NCBI GenBank assembly: GCA_021797515.1
Contig: JAJZZP010000015.1
Coordinates: forward strand, 1-56,957
Source: Bacillota bacterium
GTDB lineage: Bacteria > Bacillota > Sulfobacillia > Sulfobacillales > Sulfobacillaceae
Direction of reading: 5' to 3'
DNA: 56,957 nt
The translations under genes and the position numbers were made by a program. The notes beneath the pieces are model-generated. The model saw only the letters and a list, made by a program, of their open reading frames with translations. It was not told where the DNA came from and did no database searches. The first letter of the stretch is position 1, and every line of letters begins with the position of its first letter. Positions 35,487 through 43,457 of the stretch are shown here, piece after piece.

Positions 35487-35948
35487 TCAAATTCCCGCCC
35501 CATCTTGCCACAATGGGGAATCCGGCAATACGATCGAATGGGCCATCACCTGAAATGGTTCCGTGGAGACCAGATGTTGTAAGGTGATGGTTGACAAGGT
35601 AGCACCAATACACAATTCCAGTGCCTCCCAAATTTCGGGACGTATGCAATCGGGGCAGGAAGTTATTTCACAGTCACAAAAAGCAATCGGCCCCTGCAAG
35701 GCCGTCATAATGTCCAGCAAAGTGATTTTTGCAGCCGAACGCCCCAACACAAATCCGCCATTGGCCCCACGGCTGGATCGGACTAAGCCAGCCCGTTTCA
35801 GAGCCATCAGCAATTGTTCCAAATATTTGTCCGATAGGTTAAGTTCCGGAGCTATTTCACTGATAGGCACTGGACCTCCGCCGGATTCACGAGCCAATAT
35901 GGTCAAAGCCCTAAGTCCTGCCTTAAATCCTGACGACAATTTAAACAT
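35487..35948 (-). CDS. Rrf2-family transcriptional regulator (CymR/IscR type)
   Basis: 153 residues. N-terminal winged helix (LSSGFKAGLRALTILARE; ISEIAPELNLSDKYLEQLLMALKRAGLVRSSRGANGG is the family signature region). A Cys cluster, FCDCEITSCPDC (~92-103), could hold an Fe-S cluster as in IscR. The gene overlaps cysK by 8 bp and follows it. In B. subtilis the Rrf2 protein CymR is controlled by direct contact with CysK, so this pair may govern cysteine metabolism; CymR lacks such cysteines, so sensing could differ. Confidence 0.85.
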   Translation of the reverse strand: MFKLSSGFKAGLRALTILARESGGGPVPISEIAPELNLSDKYLEQLLMALKRAGLVRSSRGANGGFVLGRSAAKITLLDIMTALQGPIAFCDCEITSCPDCIRPEIWEALELCIGATLSTITLQHLVSTEPFQVMAHSIVLPDSPLWQDGAGI

Positions 35949-36882
35949 GGGACACCGGCCCTTGATATAACGAGGTGCTAAGATATCGCTCTCCAGAATC
36001 CGGCAATATGACCACTGCTAATCCCGGGCTAGACGCACAGCGGGCCAGCCACTGACGCGCGCCAACCAATGCAGCACCCCCGGAAATACCGGTAAGGATT
36101 CCCTCCTCCAACGCTATGGTCCGCGCTTGCGCCATGGCCTCTTCACCAACAACCGGTACGATATCATCAATGATCAGCCGATTTAAAATTTTGGGGACAA
36201 ATCCAGCTCCAAGCCCCTGAATTTTGTGGGGTCCAGGATTCTCTCCCATTAGCACGGAGGACTCTTTAGGTTCTACGGCAACCACCGAAATTCGCGAATT
36301 GCGCGATTTTAAATATTCTCCAATTCCGGTAATGGTTCCTCCAGTGCCAACCCCGGCTATCAGTGCAGTCACACCACCATCCGTATCCTGCCAAATTTCC
36401 GGTCCTGTGGTTTTACGGTGAATTTCCACATTAGCTGGATTATCAAACTGACGTAACGTCACTGCATCGGGAATCTCTTGCACTAGCGCTTCTGCCTTTT
36501 GAATGGCACCAACCATTCCCAGCCGCCCTGGGGTTAACACCAATTCGGCGCCAAATGCAGTAAAAAGCATCCGCCTTTCCAACGACGCGGTTTCCGGCAT
36601 GGTTAGCAACACACGGTACCCTCGGTGCACGGCAACCATTGCCAGTCCGATTCCAGTATTCCCCGAAGTCGGTTCCACAATAGTACCCCCCGGGGTCAAC
36701 CTTCCCCGTGCTTCGGCGTCGAGAACCATTGCCAACCCAAGACGGTCCTTAACACTGCCGCCGGGATTATAGGATTCTAACTTGCCATAAACCGCCCATC
36801 CGCTATCCTCCGAAAGCCGTCGCAATCGAACCAACGGAGTACGGCCAATCAGTTCATCAACTGATTCGTATAGTCTCATCAT
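35941..36882 (-). CDS. cysK: Cysteine synthase (O-acetylserine sulfhydrylase)
   Basis: 313 residues, PLP fold type II. NPGGSVKDR (~39-47) holds the PLP lysine, PTSGNTGIGLA binds substrate, GVGTGGTITG the PLP phosphate, and KIQGLGAGFVP is typical for CysK rather than cystathionine beta-synthase. It makes cysteine from O-acetylserine and sulfide. First gene of a two-gene unit with the Rrf2 regulator. Confidence 0.92.
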   Translation of the reverse strand: MMRLYESVDELIGRTPLVRLRRLSEDSGWAVYGKLESYNPGGSVKDRLGLAMVLDAEARGRLTPGGTIVEPTSGNTGIGLAMVAVHRGYRVLLTMPETASLERRMLFTAFGAELVLTPGRLGMVGAIQKAEALVQEIPDAVTLRQFDNPANVEIHRKTTGPEIWQDTDGGVTALIAGVGTGGTITGIGEYLKSRNSRISVVAVEPKESSVLMGENPGPHKIQGLGAGFVPKILNRLIIDDIVPVVGEEAMAQARTIALEEGILTGISGGAALVGARQWLARCASSPGLAVVILPDSGERYLSTSLYQGPVSHV

Positions 36883-36975
36883 TCACCCCAACCGGTACTG
36901 CCGCATTTCCTATATCAAAACTTACCATTATTGTAGCACATCATTGGAGCATACTATGGTGTAGGAGGTGATTTC

Positions 36976-37167
36976 GTGGTCCGCCGCAAAAAACCGCTGG
37001 TCGCAGGGGCTGAATCCGCATTGGATCAACTTCGGCGCATGATGAAGTCGGAAGTTAAACCTTCACCGAGCCCGTACCGCGATCGGTTTTTGACGATTGC
37101 ACGACAAGTCGCTGACGATGCCGACGAACCCGTTAATGCTCCACCAATTCACCCAGATCCTGAATAA
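36976..37167 (+). CDS. Small basic protein resembling the first half of alpha/beta-type spore SASP
   Basis: 63 residues from GTG with AGGAGGTGA 7 bases before it, one of the strongest ribosome sites here. RRKKPLVAGAESALDQLRRMM recalls the N-terminal motif of alpha/beta small acid-soluble spore proteins (LVPEAREALDQMK), but the second conserved half (glycine-rich, ending in RRMIE-like text) is missing and the C-terminus is Pro/Asp-rich. It could be a truncated or divergent DNA-binding spore protein, or unrelated. It overlaps the end of dapB convergently by 35 bp. Confidence 0.5.
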   Translation: MVRRKKPLVAGAESALDQLRRMMKSEVKPSPSPYRDRFLTIARQVADDADEPVNAPPIHPDPE

Positions 37168-37879
37168 GGCGGCCGGGGAAGCGGTCGATGTGGCGTATCG
37201 CCTGCAATACCCCGGCTGTATAGGCACTGCGATCATGCACATCGTGCCGTATTGTCAATATTTGGCCGGGAGCGCCAAAAACCACCGCTTGATGGGCAAC
37301 CATTCCCGGTAACCGCATCGCATGGACCGGGATCTCGTTCTTGGGTTTTCCCCAAGAACTGGCTAACATAGCGGCAAGCCGCTTGGCGGTACCTGAAGGA
37401 CGGTCCCGTTTATGCGGATGATGGCCTTCAACTAACTCCGCTTCGGTAAAATACTGAGCGGATTCTTTGACCAAATGTTCCAAAAGCCATGCTCCCAAAG
37501 AGAAGTTGGCAATCAAGGCACCACCGACGCCGTGCTCTGCCACTTGGCGGGCCATGGTGTCTCTCTGATCGGCGGTAAAACCTGTGGTGCCAATAACCAC
37601 ATGCCACCCTTCGGCAACTGCCTCCAATATCCGCCAAAATGCAGATTCAGGTTCGGTAAAATCAACAAGAACGACCGGATAGTCGCAGACGGGAAGCTCA
37701 GAGGTGATTATGATCTCGGATTTCACACCCGGCAATACAGCATCCACCGCCTTCCCTGCCTGATGATGGCCGATGGCTCCGATCAATTGTATATCGGGAG
37801 ACTCCAAAATGGCCTTTCCGACTTCACGGCCGGTTCGGCCCGACGCTCCGGCCAAGACCACGCGTATAGGCTCCGTCAT
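37133..37879 (-). CDS. dapB: 4-hydroxy-tetrahydrodipicolinate reductase
   Basis: 248 residues. VVLAGASGRTGREV binds NAD(P)H, VDFTEPES and GTTGFTADQ follow, and EGHHPHKRDRPSGTA is the DapB substrate motif with the catalytic His-His-x-x-Lys. It acts in the lysine/diaminopimelate pathway and supplies cell wall and, in spore formers, dipicolinate. ATG 37879 is preferred (AAGGAGG 11 bases upstream); a TTG start at 37909 is possible. Dap and acyl-CoA genes share the unit, 16 bp apart. Confidence 0.95.
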   Translation of the reverse strand: MTEPIRVVLAGASGRTGREVGKAILESPDIQLIGAIGHHQAGKAVDAVLPGVKSEIIITSELPVCDYPVVLVDFTEPESAFWRILEAVAEGWHVVIGTTGFTADQRDTMARQVAEHGVGGALIANFSLGAWLLEHLVKESAQYFTEAELVEGHHPHKRDRPSGTAKRLAAMLASSWGKPKNEIPVHAMRLPGMVAHQAVVFGAPGQILTIRHDVHDRSAYTAGVLQAIRHIDRFPGRLIQDLGELVEH

Positions 37880-37895
37880 GTTAGGCTCGGCCTCC

Positions 37896-39059
37896 TTAGA
37901 TGTTGTCAAGGTCGTAATTTTTCAGAAGCCTTGAAGCAATGACTAAACGCATCATTTCCGATGTGCCCTCGTAAATCTCTGTTACCTTGGCGTCGCGCAG
38001 TAGTCGCTCCACCCCATATTCCCGCATATAGCCATAACCGCCAAAAATTTGAATTGCGTCCGCCGCATGTAGCACCGCCTTCTCGGAGGCAAAAAGCTTT
38101 GCCATCGCAAACAACGGCCGCTGGCTCGGACCCTCCTCACGCCTGCGCGCCGCTTCGTATGCCATCATGCGCGCGGCGTGGAGATCGGTAGCCATATCCG
38201 CCAACCGCCACTGCACCCCCTGATAATGACCAATCGTTTCTCCGAATTGTTCTCTTTGTCGAGCATAAGTGAGAGATCTCTCCAAAGCAGTAGTCATAAT
38301 ACCAATGCTTTGCGCTGCGATGCCAATTCGACCCCCATCCAGCAAGTAAAGGGCCATGGCATATCCCTTGCCTTCCTCCCCAAGACGCTGCTCTACCGGA
38401 ACTTCCACATTATCTAAAATTAACTCCGACGTGCGCGATGCACGGATTCCCATTTTGTCCTCGGGCGGCCCGAAAGACAATCCTTGGGTCTCTTTTTCCA
38501 CTATGAAGGCCGTGATTCCCCGTTCTCCAAGAGACGGATCCAAGGTTGCAAAGACGAGATACCGATCTGCCTCGCCTGCACTGGTAATGAACATTTTACG
38601 ACCATTTAAAATATAGCGGTCCCCGTGGCGTTCGGCGCGAGACGTCAGTGCAGCGGCGTTAGACCCAGCATTTGGCTCAGTAATCGCAAATGCTCCAATC
38701 GCAGTACCCTGACATAAGGAGGGCAGGTATCGGGCTTTTTGCAAATCCGTTCCATAGCGCCATATCCCCTCAAGATGCAAAGAATTATGCACCTCATAAA
38801 TGACCGCTGTCGCCGGATCCGCAGCCGCAATAGCCTCCACCACTAAAGTTTGCGCCAAATAGGTCGCCCCGCCGCCACCCCATTTAGGATCCACAATCAT
38901 ACCCAAATAGCCCTGTTTCCCTAATAACTCCATGTTGACTCGTGGAAATGTCTGGGTACGGTCAAATTCTGCAGACGTTTTGGCGATGGTATCACGCACC
39001 AATTGGTGGATGGCATCGCGAATTGTATTCTCTTCTTCCGTAAGTACGCTGAGTCCCAT
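37896..39059 (-). CDS. Acyl-CoA dehydrogenase
   Basis: 387 residues, standard ACAD size. FAITEPNAGSNAAALTSRAE and the FAD/substrate motif YILNGRKMFITSAGEAD are present, and the catalytic Glu is in IYEGTSEMMRLVIA (~375), the position of short-chain/butyryl-CoA type enzymes. It oxidises acyl-CoA to enoyl-CoA with FAD. ATG 39059 lies 4 bp after meaB. Its place after the B12-dependent genes suggests branched- or short-chain acyl-CoA breakdown. Confidence 0.93.
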   Translation of the reverse strand: MGLSVLTEEENTIRDAIHQLVRDTIAKTSAEFDRTQTFPRVNMELLGKQGYLGMIVDPKWGGGGATYLAQTLVVEAIAAADPATAVIYEVHNSLHLEGIWRYGTDLQKARYLPSLCQGTAIGAFAITEPNAGSNAAALTSRAERHGDRYILNGRKMFITSAGEADRYLVFATLDPSLGERGITAFIVEKETQGLSFGPPEDKMGIRASRTSELILDNVEVPVEQRLGEEGKGYAMALYLLDGGRIGIAAQSIGIMTTALERSLTYARQREQFGETIGHYQGVQWRLADMATDLHAARMMAYEAARRREEGPSQRPLFAMAKLFASEKAVLHAADAIQIFGGYGYMREYGVERLLRDAKVTEIYEGTSEMMRLVIASRLLKNYDLDNI

Positions 39060-39063
39060 ACCT

Positions 39064-40017
39064 CTAGTCCTCCTGAATGCTATGACGCCATATCTCTCCA
39101 GCCACACGATCAGGATCATCCGATCCCTCACCCACGGCTGACACACGTTTTGTCCACGAACTCTCCGAACGTGCTTGGCGTACCAGTCGTTCCCCTAAAT
39201 CTGACACCGCCTGTTCAATGACATGTTCGGTCTGAGTCCACCGGAACCGATCCAGCAAGCCATGCTCGGTTAAATATTGATGGTGCCGAAACAACGCCTG
39301 GCTCACTTCTTCCATGCCACGTCCATCCTCTGCCACCGTCTTAATGATAGGCGGCATCCAATCCGGGTGCTCGCTAGTCAGCCCTAACATACTGCGAATC
39401 GATCGTACCGTATGATCCGCCCCATCTCGATCCGCCTTATTCACGACGAATACCTGCCCGATCTCCAAAATTCCCGCCTTGATTGCTTGAATGTCGTCGC
39501 CCATGCCTGGAGCCAGGACCACCATGGTGGTATGGGCCATTTGCATAATCTCCACTTCGGATTGCCCAGCGCCCACGGTTTCAATCAAAATTTTGTCAAA
39601 ACCCGCGGCATCCAGTAATGTCAACGCGCCAAAAGTGGCGCGCGATAAGCCGCCTAAATGACCGCGACTCGCCAGACTACGCATGAACACGCCTTGATCC
39701 ATAACGGAATCTTGCATTCGAATCCGGTCCCCTAAAATTGCTCCCCCAGTAAAAGGACTGGAAGGATCCACCGCGATAATGCCCACTTTATAGCCCCCAT
39801 GGCGAAGGTGCAAAGTGAGACCATTGACTAGGGTGGACTTTCCCACTCCAGGGGATCCTGTCACCCCAATTACATGGGCCCGGCCGGCATGAGCAAACAA
39901 TTGCTGGGCTAGCAACTTTCCCTCTTGGCGTCCTTGTTCAATCCACGTCAATCCTCTTGCGATTGCGCGTTTTTGTCCTTGAAAAATACCCTGTTTAAGG
40001 TCATCCAAATCCTTCAT
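39064..40017 (-). CDS. meaB: Methylmalonyl-CoA mutase-associated GTPase MeaB (ArgK type)
   Basis: 317 residues of the G3E P-loop GTPases: [17 protein letters not shown] (Walker A), [18 protein letters not shown] (switch I region), [18 protein letters not shown] (Walker B), and NKAD. It gates cofactor loading and protects B12-dependent acyl-CoA mutases. It overlaps the B12-binding subunit gene by 4 bp, which ties the two together. Confidence 0.94.
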   Translation of the reverse strand: MKDLDDLKQGIFQGQKRAIARGLTWIEQGRQEGKLLAQQLFAHAGRAHVIGVTGSPGVGKSTLVNGLTLHLRHGGYKVGIIAVDPSSPFTGGAILGDRIRMQDSVMDQGVFMRSLASRGHLGGLSRATFGALTLLDAAGFDKILIETVGAGQSEVEIMQMAHTTMVVLAPGMGDDIQAIKAGILEIGQVFVVNKADRDGADHTVRSIRSMLGLTSEHPDWMPPIIKTVAEDGRGMEEVSQALFRHHQYLTEHGLLDRFRWTQTEHVIEQAVSDLGERLVRQARSESSWTKRVSAVGEGSDDPDRVAGEIWRHSIQED

Positions 40018-40403
40018 TCGTCCTTCACCCGTTCACGGATGAAACGCACAATATCGTTGGTGTCGGTTCCAGGGCCGAATACTTTAGCAACACCGGCTTG
40101 TACCATGTCTTCCACATCATCTTCGGGAATGATACCACCCAACAAAATCAACACATCATCCATGTGATTTTGACGCACCAATTCCATGATGCGCGGCACC
40201 AGAGTAGGATGCGCTCCAGATAAAATAGACAGCGCTAATACATCCACATCCTCCGAAAGGGCAGCGTCGACCACCTGTTCCGGAGTTTGGTGCAACCCGG
40301 TATATACTACCTCCATGCCCGCATCGCGCAAGGCTCGCGCAATCACCTTGGCCCCGCGATCATGACCGTCTAATCCCGGTTTGGCAACCAACACACGAAT
40401 CAC
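40014..40403 (-). CDS. B12-binding subunit of a methylmalonyl-CoA mutase-type enzyme
   Basis: About 129 residues: only the cobalamin-binding domain. [15 protein letters not shown] contains the DxHxxG lower-ligand motif (Asp-Gly-His), followed by ALSILSGAH and LGGIIPEDD. In two-subunit mutases (IcmB or McmA2 small subunit) this partners a catalytic subunit, which is not in this window. GTG 40403 is chosen because GGGAGG lies 8 bases before it. Confidence 0.92.
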   Translation of the reverse strand: MIRVLVAKPGLDGHDRGAKVIARALRDAGMEVVYTGLHQTPEQVVDAALSEDVDVLALSILSGAHPTLVPRIMELVRQNHMDDVLILLGGIIPEDDVEDMVQAGVAKVFGPGTDTNDIVRFIRERVKDE

Positions 40404-40506
40404 CAGCAATTCCTCCCTACGTCGGCTTTCGCCTTTCACTCACTATATTATGGGTCATTTTGCAAATCGGCATCGTTCTTTCTTCGCTAGTTTACCATGT
40501 CTCGCT

Positions 40507-40533
40507 AAAAGGGAGCCCCTTTTGGGAGCCCCC
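40507..40533 (-). terminator. Rho-independent terminator of the membrane-protein gene
   Basis: On the minus strand GGGGGCTCC (40533-40525) pairs with GGGGCTCCC (40519-40511) over 9 bp including two G-U pairs, with a CAAAA loop, and TTTTAG follows. It separates the membrane-protein gene from the B12 operon. Confidence 0.75.
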
Positions 40534-40553
40534 TTCAATAATTTCAAAACATC

Positions 40554-41240
40554 CTACGCTTCCCGCGCCTGATGTTGACTCTGGTTCACCCGACCCTGAC
40601 CGCTGGACCGAGAATATACGTAGCCCCAAAATATCAAAACTAAACCGATAATGTTCATGACGGGGAAAATCGCTGTGGCAATTCCTTGAGAGGCCAAAGT
40701 GCCGGCCGAACTCGGCACCAATGCCCCGAGAGCTATTAATAAATTGTAGTAACGGCGCGTCTTCCACCACGACCAAAGCGCCCCAATCAGCACGATGGGC
40801 CCACCTACGGCCGCCAATAGTAAATAAAAGATGTGGGTAGTGCCGACAATCGCATTTTTCCCCGCATTTAAAGTTGCCCAACTGCCATGAAGCACTGGAG
40901 GGTTCACGAAGGCGAATATTGCCAATAACACCTCTACCAGGACAAAATAGACCGCATATCCGACGGCAACCTTTGTTTTGGGCAATGCCAAGTATGTGGT
41001 GCCAACTGACATCGCACCCACTAATCCGGCAGAACCAATAATGTACAACTGGTACTCGAAGACCGAGTTCCAGTTGCTAGACACTGTCAAAGCTTCCATA
41101 CCAAAGGCGATAACGTACAAAAAGAACGAGATACTCCACCAAAGATAAAAAGGCGATTTTTTCGCGCGATAACGACTAACCAAATTTGATGCAAAGATTA
41201 GCGCTAAAAGCGCCGCGGCCCAAAATAACAAACTCGCCAT
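40554..41240 (-). CDS. Seven-helix membrane protein of unknown function
   Basis: 228 residues with seven hydrophobic stretches (about 2-18, 32-52, 66-85, 92-113, 132-155, 170-188 and 192-212) and a polar tail (RSSGQGRVNQSQHQ). I do not recognise the family. It is a single-gene unit with its own terminator between the B12 operon and a transposon end. AAGGG stands before ATG. Confidence 0.65.
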   Translation of the reverse strand: MASLLFWAAALLALIFASNLVSRYRAKKSPFYLWWSISFFLYVIAFGMEALTVSSNWNSVFEYQLYIIGSAGLVGAMSVGTTYLALPKTKVAVGYAVYFVLVEVLLAIFAFVNPPVLHGSWATLNAGKNAIVGTTHIFYLLLAAVGGPIVLIGALWSWWKTRRYYNLLIALGALVPSSAGTLASQGIATAIFPVMNIIGLVLIFWGYVYSRSSGQGRVNQSQHQAREA

Positions 41241-41262
41241 CTCGTTACCCTTCTTTCTTACT

Positions 41263-41470
41263 TTGACATCCTCCCCACGGATAAATCCGGGGGATTCCCA
41301 ATCCTCACGGCATCGGGTTCCTGCTTCATCGCACCATTGCTTCTTAGGGCCATGGGCCGGTCGTCCACAAGAGGGTGCTCCCCAGGCTCACCGGGCGTGT
41401 CCCGCCCTGTCGGAAATATGACGGCGAAGACCTGGTTGCCATCTTCGATTGAGAATATTTTAGCACAACA
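41263..41470 (-). mobile_element. Right end of a TnpB-type (IS605/IS607-like) element, probable omega-RNA scaffold, tnpB absent
   Basis: Read on the minus strand, the stretch ends with a GC-rich hairpin (CCCC-A-CGGAT / ATCCG-GGGG at 41273-41293 on the plus strand) followed by GGGGAGGATGTCAA, the usual right-end text of IS200/IS605-type TnpB elements. The preceding ~150 bases (CCCTAAGAAGCAATGGTGCG, AAGCAGGAACCCG) look like the tnpB 3' end that doubles as omega-RNA. No tnpB or tnpA gene is near: upstream sequence stops resembling it at ~41470. So it is a solo end or a non-autonomous derivative. Confidence 0.65.
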
Positions 41471-41499
41471 TTGCGAGGGAACAAGATTTGGGCCTATCA

Positions 41500-41565
41500 G
41501 GCCAGCGGGCTGATATCCCCAGGCGTGAATGCCGGGGCTTTACGCCCGATTCTGGTAATCATCGC
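41500..41565 (+). repeat. Second GC-rich palindromic piece, possibly another TnpB-type element end
   Basis: GGCGTGAATGCC and GGGGCTTTACGCCC form short nested hairpins followed by GATTCTGGTAATC, text reminiscent of TnpB-element right ends on the plus strand. It differs from the one at 41263-41470 and is only ~30 bp away, facing the opposite way. No gene is present between 41241 and 41650. Confidence 0.35.
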
Positions 41566-41650
41566 AGCCGCTTATTACCGCCGCTTCACCGAAACCAAAA
41601 CTTGCGCATAAAATACACTATTCTTAAGCAGGAGCCAAGGAGGTATTATC

Positions 41651-41893
41651 ATGTTGGTCATCCGTCCGGGCGATTATGTCGTGACGCAAACCAAATCGCC
41701 GATAGTTTGCCAGGTCTTAAAGGCTCACCGTCAAGCCTTATACGTTGAAGAAGTATTGAGCCGCCGGCGATTCATCACCATGATGTCCTCAGCCATTGTG
41801 CTGACGCCCGCAGAAACGGCTCAGCTCCTCCTTAAACACTGGACCTTAGGCGTCTTGCATCCCTTGTCCCCTTACCGTGGGCATTACCGCTGA
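41651..41893 (+). CDS. Small conserved-looking protein of unknown function
   Basis: 80 residues from ATG with AAGGAGG 7 bases before it, an excellent initiation site. The sequence (VIRPGDYVVTQTKSPIVCQV, then VEEVLSRRRFITMM and LTPAETAQLLLKHW) has an Sm/SH3-barrel-like beta-rich start and a helical end, without membrane segments. I do not recognise the family. It is on the plus strand and its 3' end overlaps ccmD convergently by 48 bp. Confidence 0.55.
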   Translation: MLVIRPGDYVVTQTKSPIVCQVLKAHRQALYVEEVLSRRRFITMMSSAIVLTPAETAQLLLKHWTLGVLHPLSPYRGHYR

Positions 41894-42079
41894 GTTAGCG
41901 TCGCCCGGTTCCACTGTTACCTCCGGTTGACCAATCCATTCCTCTTTCAACAGCTTAACATCATGGTCAAGCTTGCGGCTCTTTTGCAACATTCGGTACA
42001 TGAACCCAAACATAATGATAAAGAGCCCAGTGTATGCCCCGAAGAGCGCTAAAAGATATTCATGCTGCAACGGTGTCAT
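41846..42079 (-). CDS. ccmD: CcmD-like heme exporter small membrane subunit
   Basis: 77 residues: one N-terminal helix (HEYLLALFGAYTGLFIIMFGF) then a basic coiled region (RMLQKSRKLDHDVKLLKEEW), the normal CcmD build, and a longer acidic tail. CcmD helps release holo-CcmE from the CcmABC complex. ATG 42079 with AAGGAGGGG upstream; it directly follows ccmC, the usual order. Confidence 0.75.
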   Translation of the reverse strand: MTPLQHEYLLALFGAYTGLFIIMFGFMYRMLQKSRKLDHDVKLLKEEWIGQPEVTVEPGDANSAVMPTVRGQGMQDA

Positions 42080-42098
42080 GGCCCATCCCCTCCTTAAT

Positions 42099-42788
42099 CT
42101 AGCCTTCGATATGCGATCGAATTGCATTTTTCAAGTCAACCACACCCATCTCGGCACGCATTAACCGCATGCGCACTGCCATCCACAAAATGAACACCAA
42201 AGTCATTGCACCCATCGAGAGAAACATAGGTATTTGCATCGAAACCGGCATGTTAATGCCTTGATTGGTAAAAATGACCGGATGAATAGAACGCCACCAT
42301 CGAATCGTCATATAATCAATCGGCACATCAATATAAGCGATTAGGGCGATGATAGCGGAATAGGTAGCTCTGCGCTCAAAGTTGTCCGACCATTCCCGCA
42401 ACAATAGATATCCAGCAAATATGACCCATAAAATAAGTGTGGCAGTCAACCGCGGATCCCAAGTCCACCAGGCCCCCCACGCCACACGTCCCCAAATAGT
42501 TCCGCTGACCAAGATCATGGTAGTGAACACTGTTCCGATCTCGGCTGAAGCGGCGGCCCAAATATCCCATACCACAGTACGTTGAATGAGATAACCAATA
42601 CTCGCAACGGCCGTGACTGTAAAGGCGATGCCAGCCACTGCAGCCGACCCAATATGGAAATATAAGATCCGGGCACTTGCCCCTAATTGCACATCATTGG
42701 GGCTTCCGATAAAGTCATAATACAAAGCGAGCAGCATGATCGGCAACACAATCCAAATCCACCAGTCTTTTGCAAAGAGACGCTTCAC
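42099..42788 (-). CDS. ccmC: Cytochrome c maturation heme-handling protein CcmC
   Basis: 229 residues, six helices. The WWD heme motif is GAWWTWDPRLT (~115), with conserved His before and after it (YFHIGSAAV; SIHPVIF). CcmC presents heme to CcmE on the outer face of the membrane. 3 bp after ccmB. Confidence 0.92.
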   Translation of the reverse strand: MKRLFAKDWWIWIVLPIMLLALYYDFIGSPNDVQLGASARILYFHIGSAAVAGIAFTVTAVASIGYLIQRTVVWDIWAAASAEIGTVFTTMILVSGTIWGRVAWGAWWTWDPRLTATLILWVIFAGYLLLREWSDNFERRATYSAIIALIAYIDVPIDYMTIRWWRSIHPVIFTNQGINMPVSMQIPMFLSMGAMTLVFILWMAVRMRLMRAEMGVVDLKNAIRSHIEG

Positions 42789-42791
42789 CTG

Positions 42792-43457
42792 TTACACCTC
42801 CCATAAGTACTCGTAAAGCAACAGCGGCAAGACCAAAAAAATCGCATCATATGCCATCAATCCATGCAACCACAGCCAGGGATTTCCCGAAGGAACCGAC
42901 AACATCGCCTGAGTAGCCTCAACAGTGCAAATTAGCACCGGAATTTCAAAGGGAAACAACAATACTGTAAAAATCATTTCGCCTGATTTGAGGTTAGCGC
43001 TAATAGCTGACAACAGCGTGCCAAGCTCCACTAAACCCAATGCTCCTAGGACCAAGACCAAAATCATGGGACCCCATGAACCATTCCATGGCTCATTAAA
43101 CAGAGAAAAAAATATTGGCGTCGCAATGGCTTCCATCGCTATCATAAACAAAAAAGCCGTCGTGAGTTTAGCCAAAAATATTGTCATTCTGTCACCAGGT
43201 GCCAATATTAAACCGGTGAGCGTATCTTCAGGAACCTCGTGCGCATAAGTTCGGCTAATGCCTATCATGCCCGCAAACAGGAACGCCATCCACAAAGTAC
43301 CAGGAAACACGAGACTGAACTGGACTCTACCCGTGTCCACAGCAAAAGCAAACACAAAAATGACCATTAAAACAAACGCCATCATGGTAACCCACACGTC
43401 TTTAGTTCGCCACTCTACGATGAAGTCTTTTTGTACGATAAGCCAAAACTTACGGAT
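42792..43457 (-). CDS. ccmB: Heme exporter subunit CcmB (start codon unclear)
   Basis: CcmB is the membrane subunit of the CcmAB complex, about 220 residues with six helices. The first ATG (43397) would give 201 residues and lose the conserved N-terminus, yet the frame upstream reads IRKFWLIVQKDFIVEWRTKD, an obvious CcmB start. No ATG, GTG or TTG exists there; ATC 43457 aligns with the usual Met, giving 221 residues. The frame opens after a TAG in the ccmA region and crosses a run of eight G. Either ATC is used, or slippage on the G run fuses it to CcmA, or the run has a sequencing error. Signature VPEDTLTGLILAPGDR is present. Confidence 0.85.
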   Translation of the reverse strand: MRKFWLIVQKDFIVEWRTKDVWVTMMAFVLMVIFVFAFAVDTGRVQFSLVFPGTLWMAFLFAGMIGISRTYAHEVPEDTLTGLILAPGDRMTIFLAKLTTAFLFMIAMEAIATPIFFSLFNEPWNGSWGPMILVLVLGALGLVELGTLLSAISANLKSGEMIFTVLLFPFEIPVLICTVEATQAMLSVPSGNPWLWLHGLMAYDAIFLVLPLLLYEYLWEV

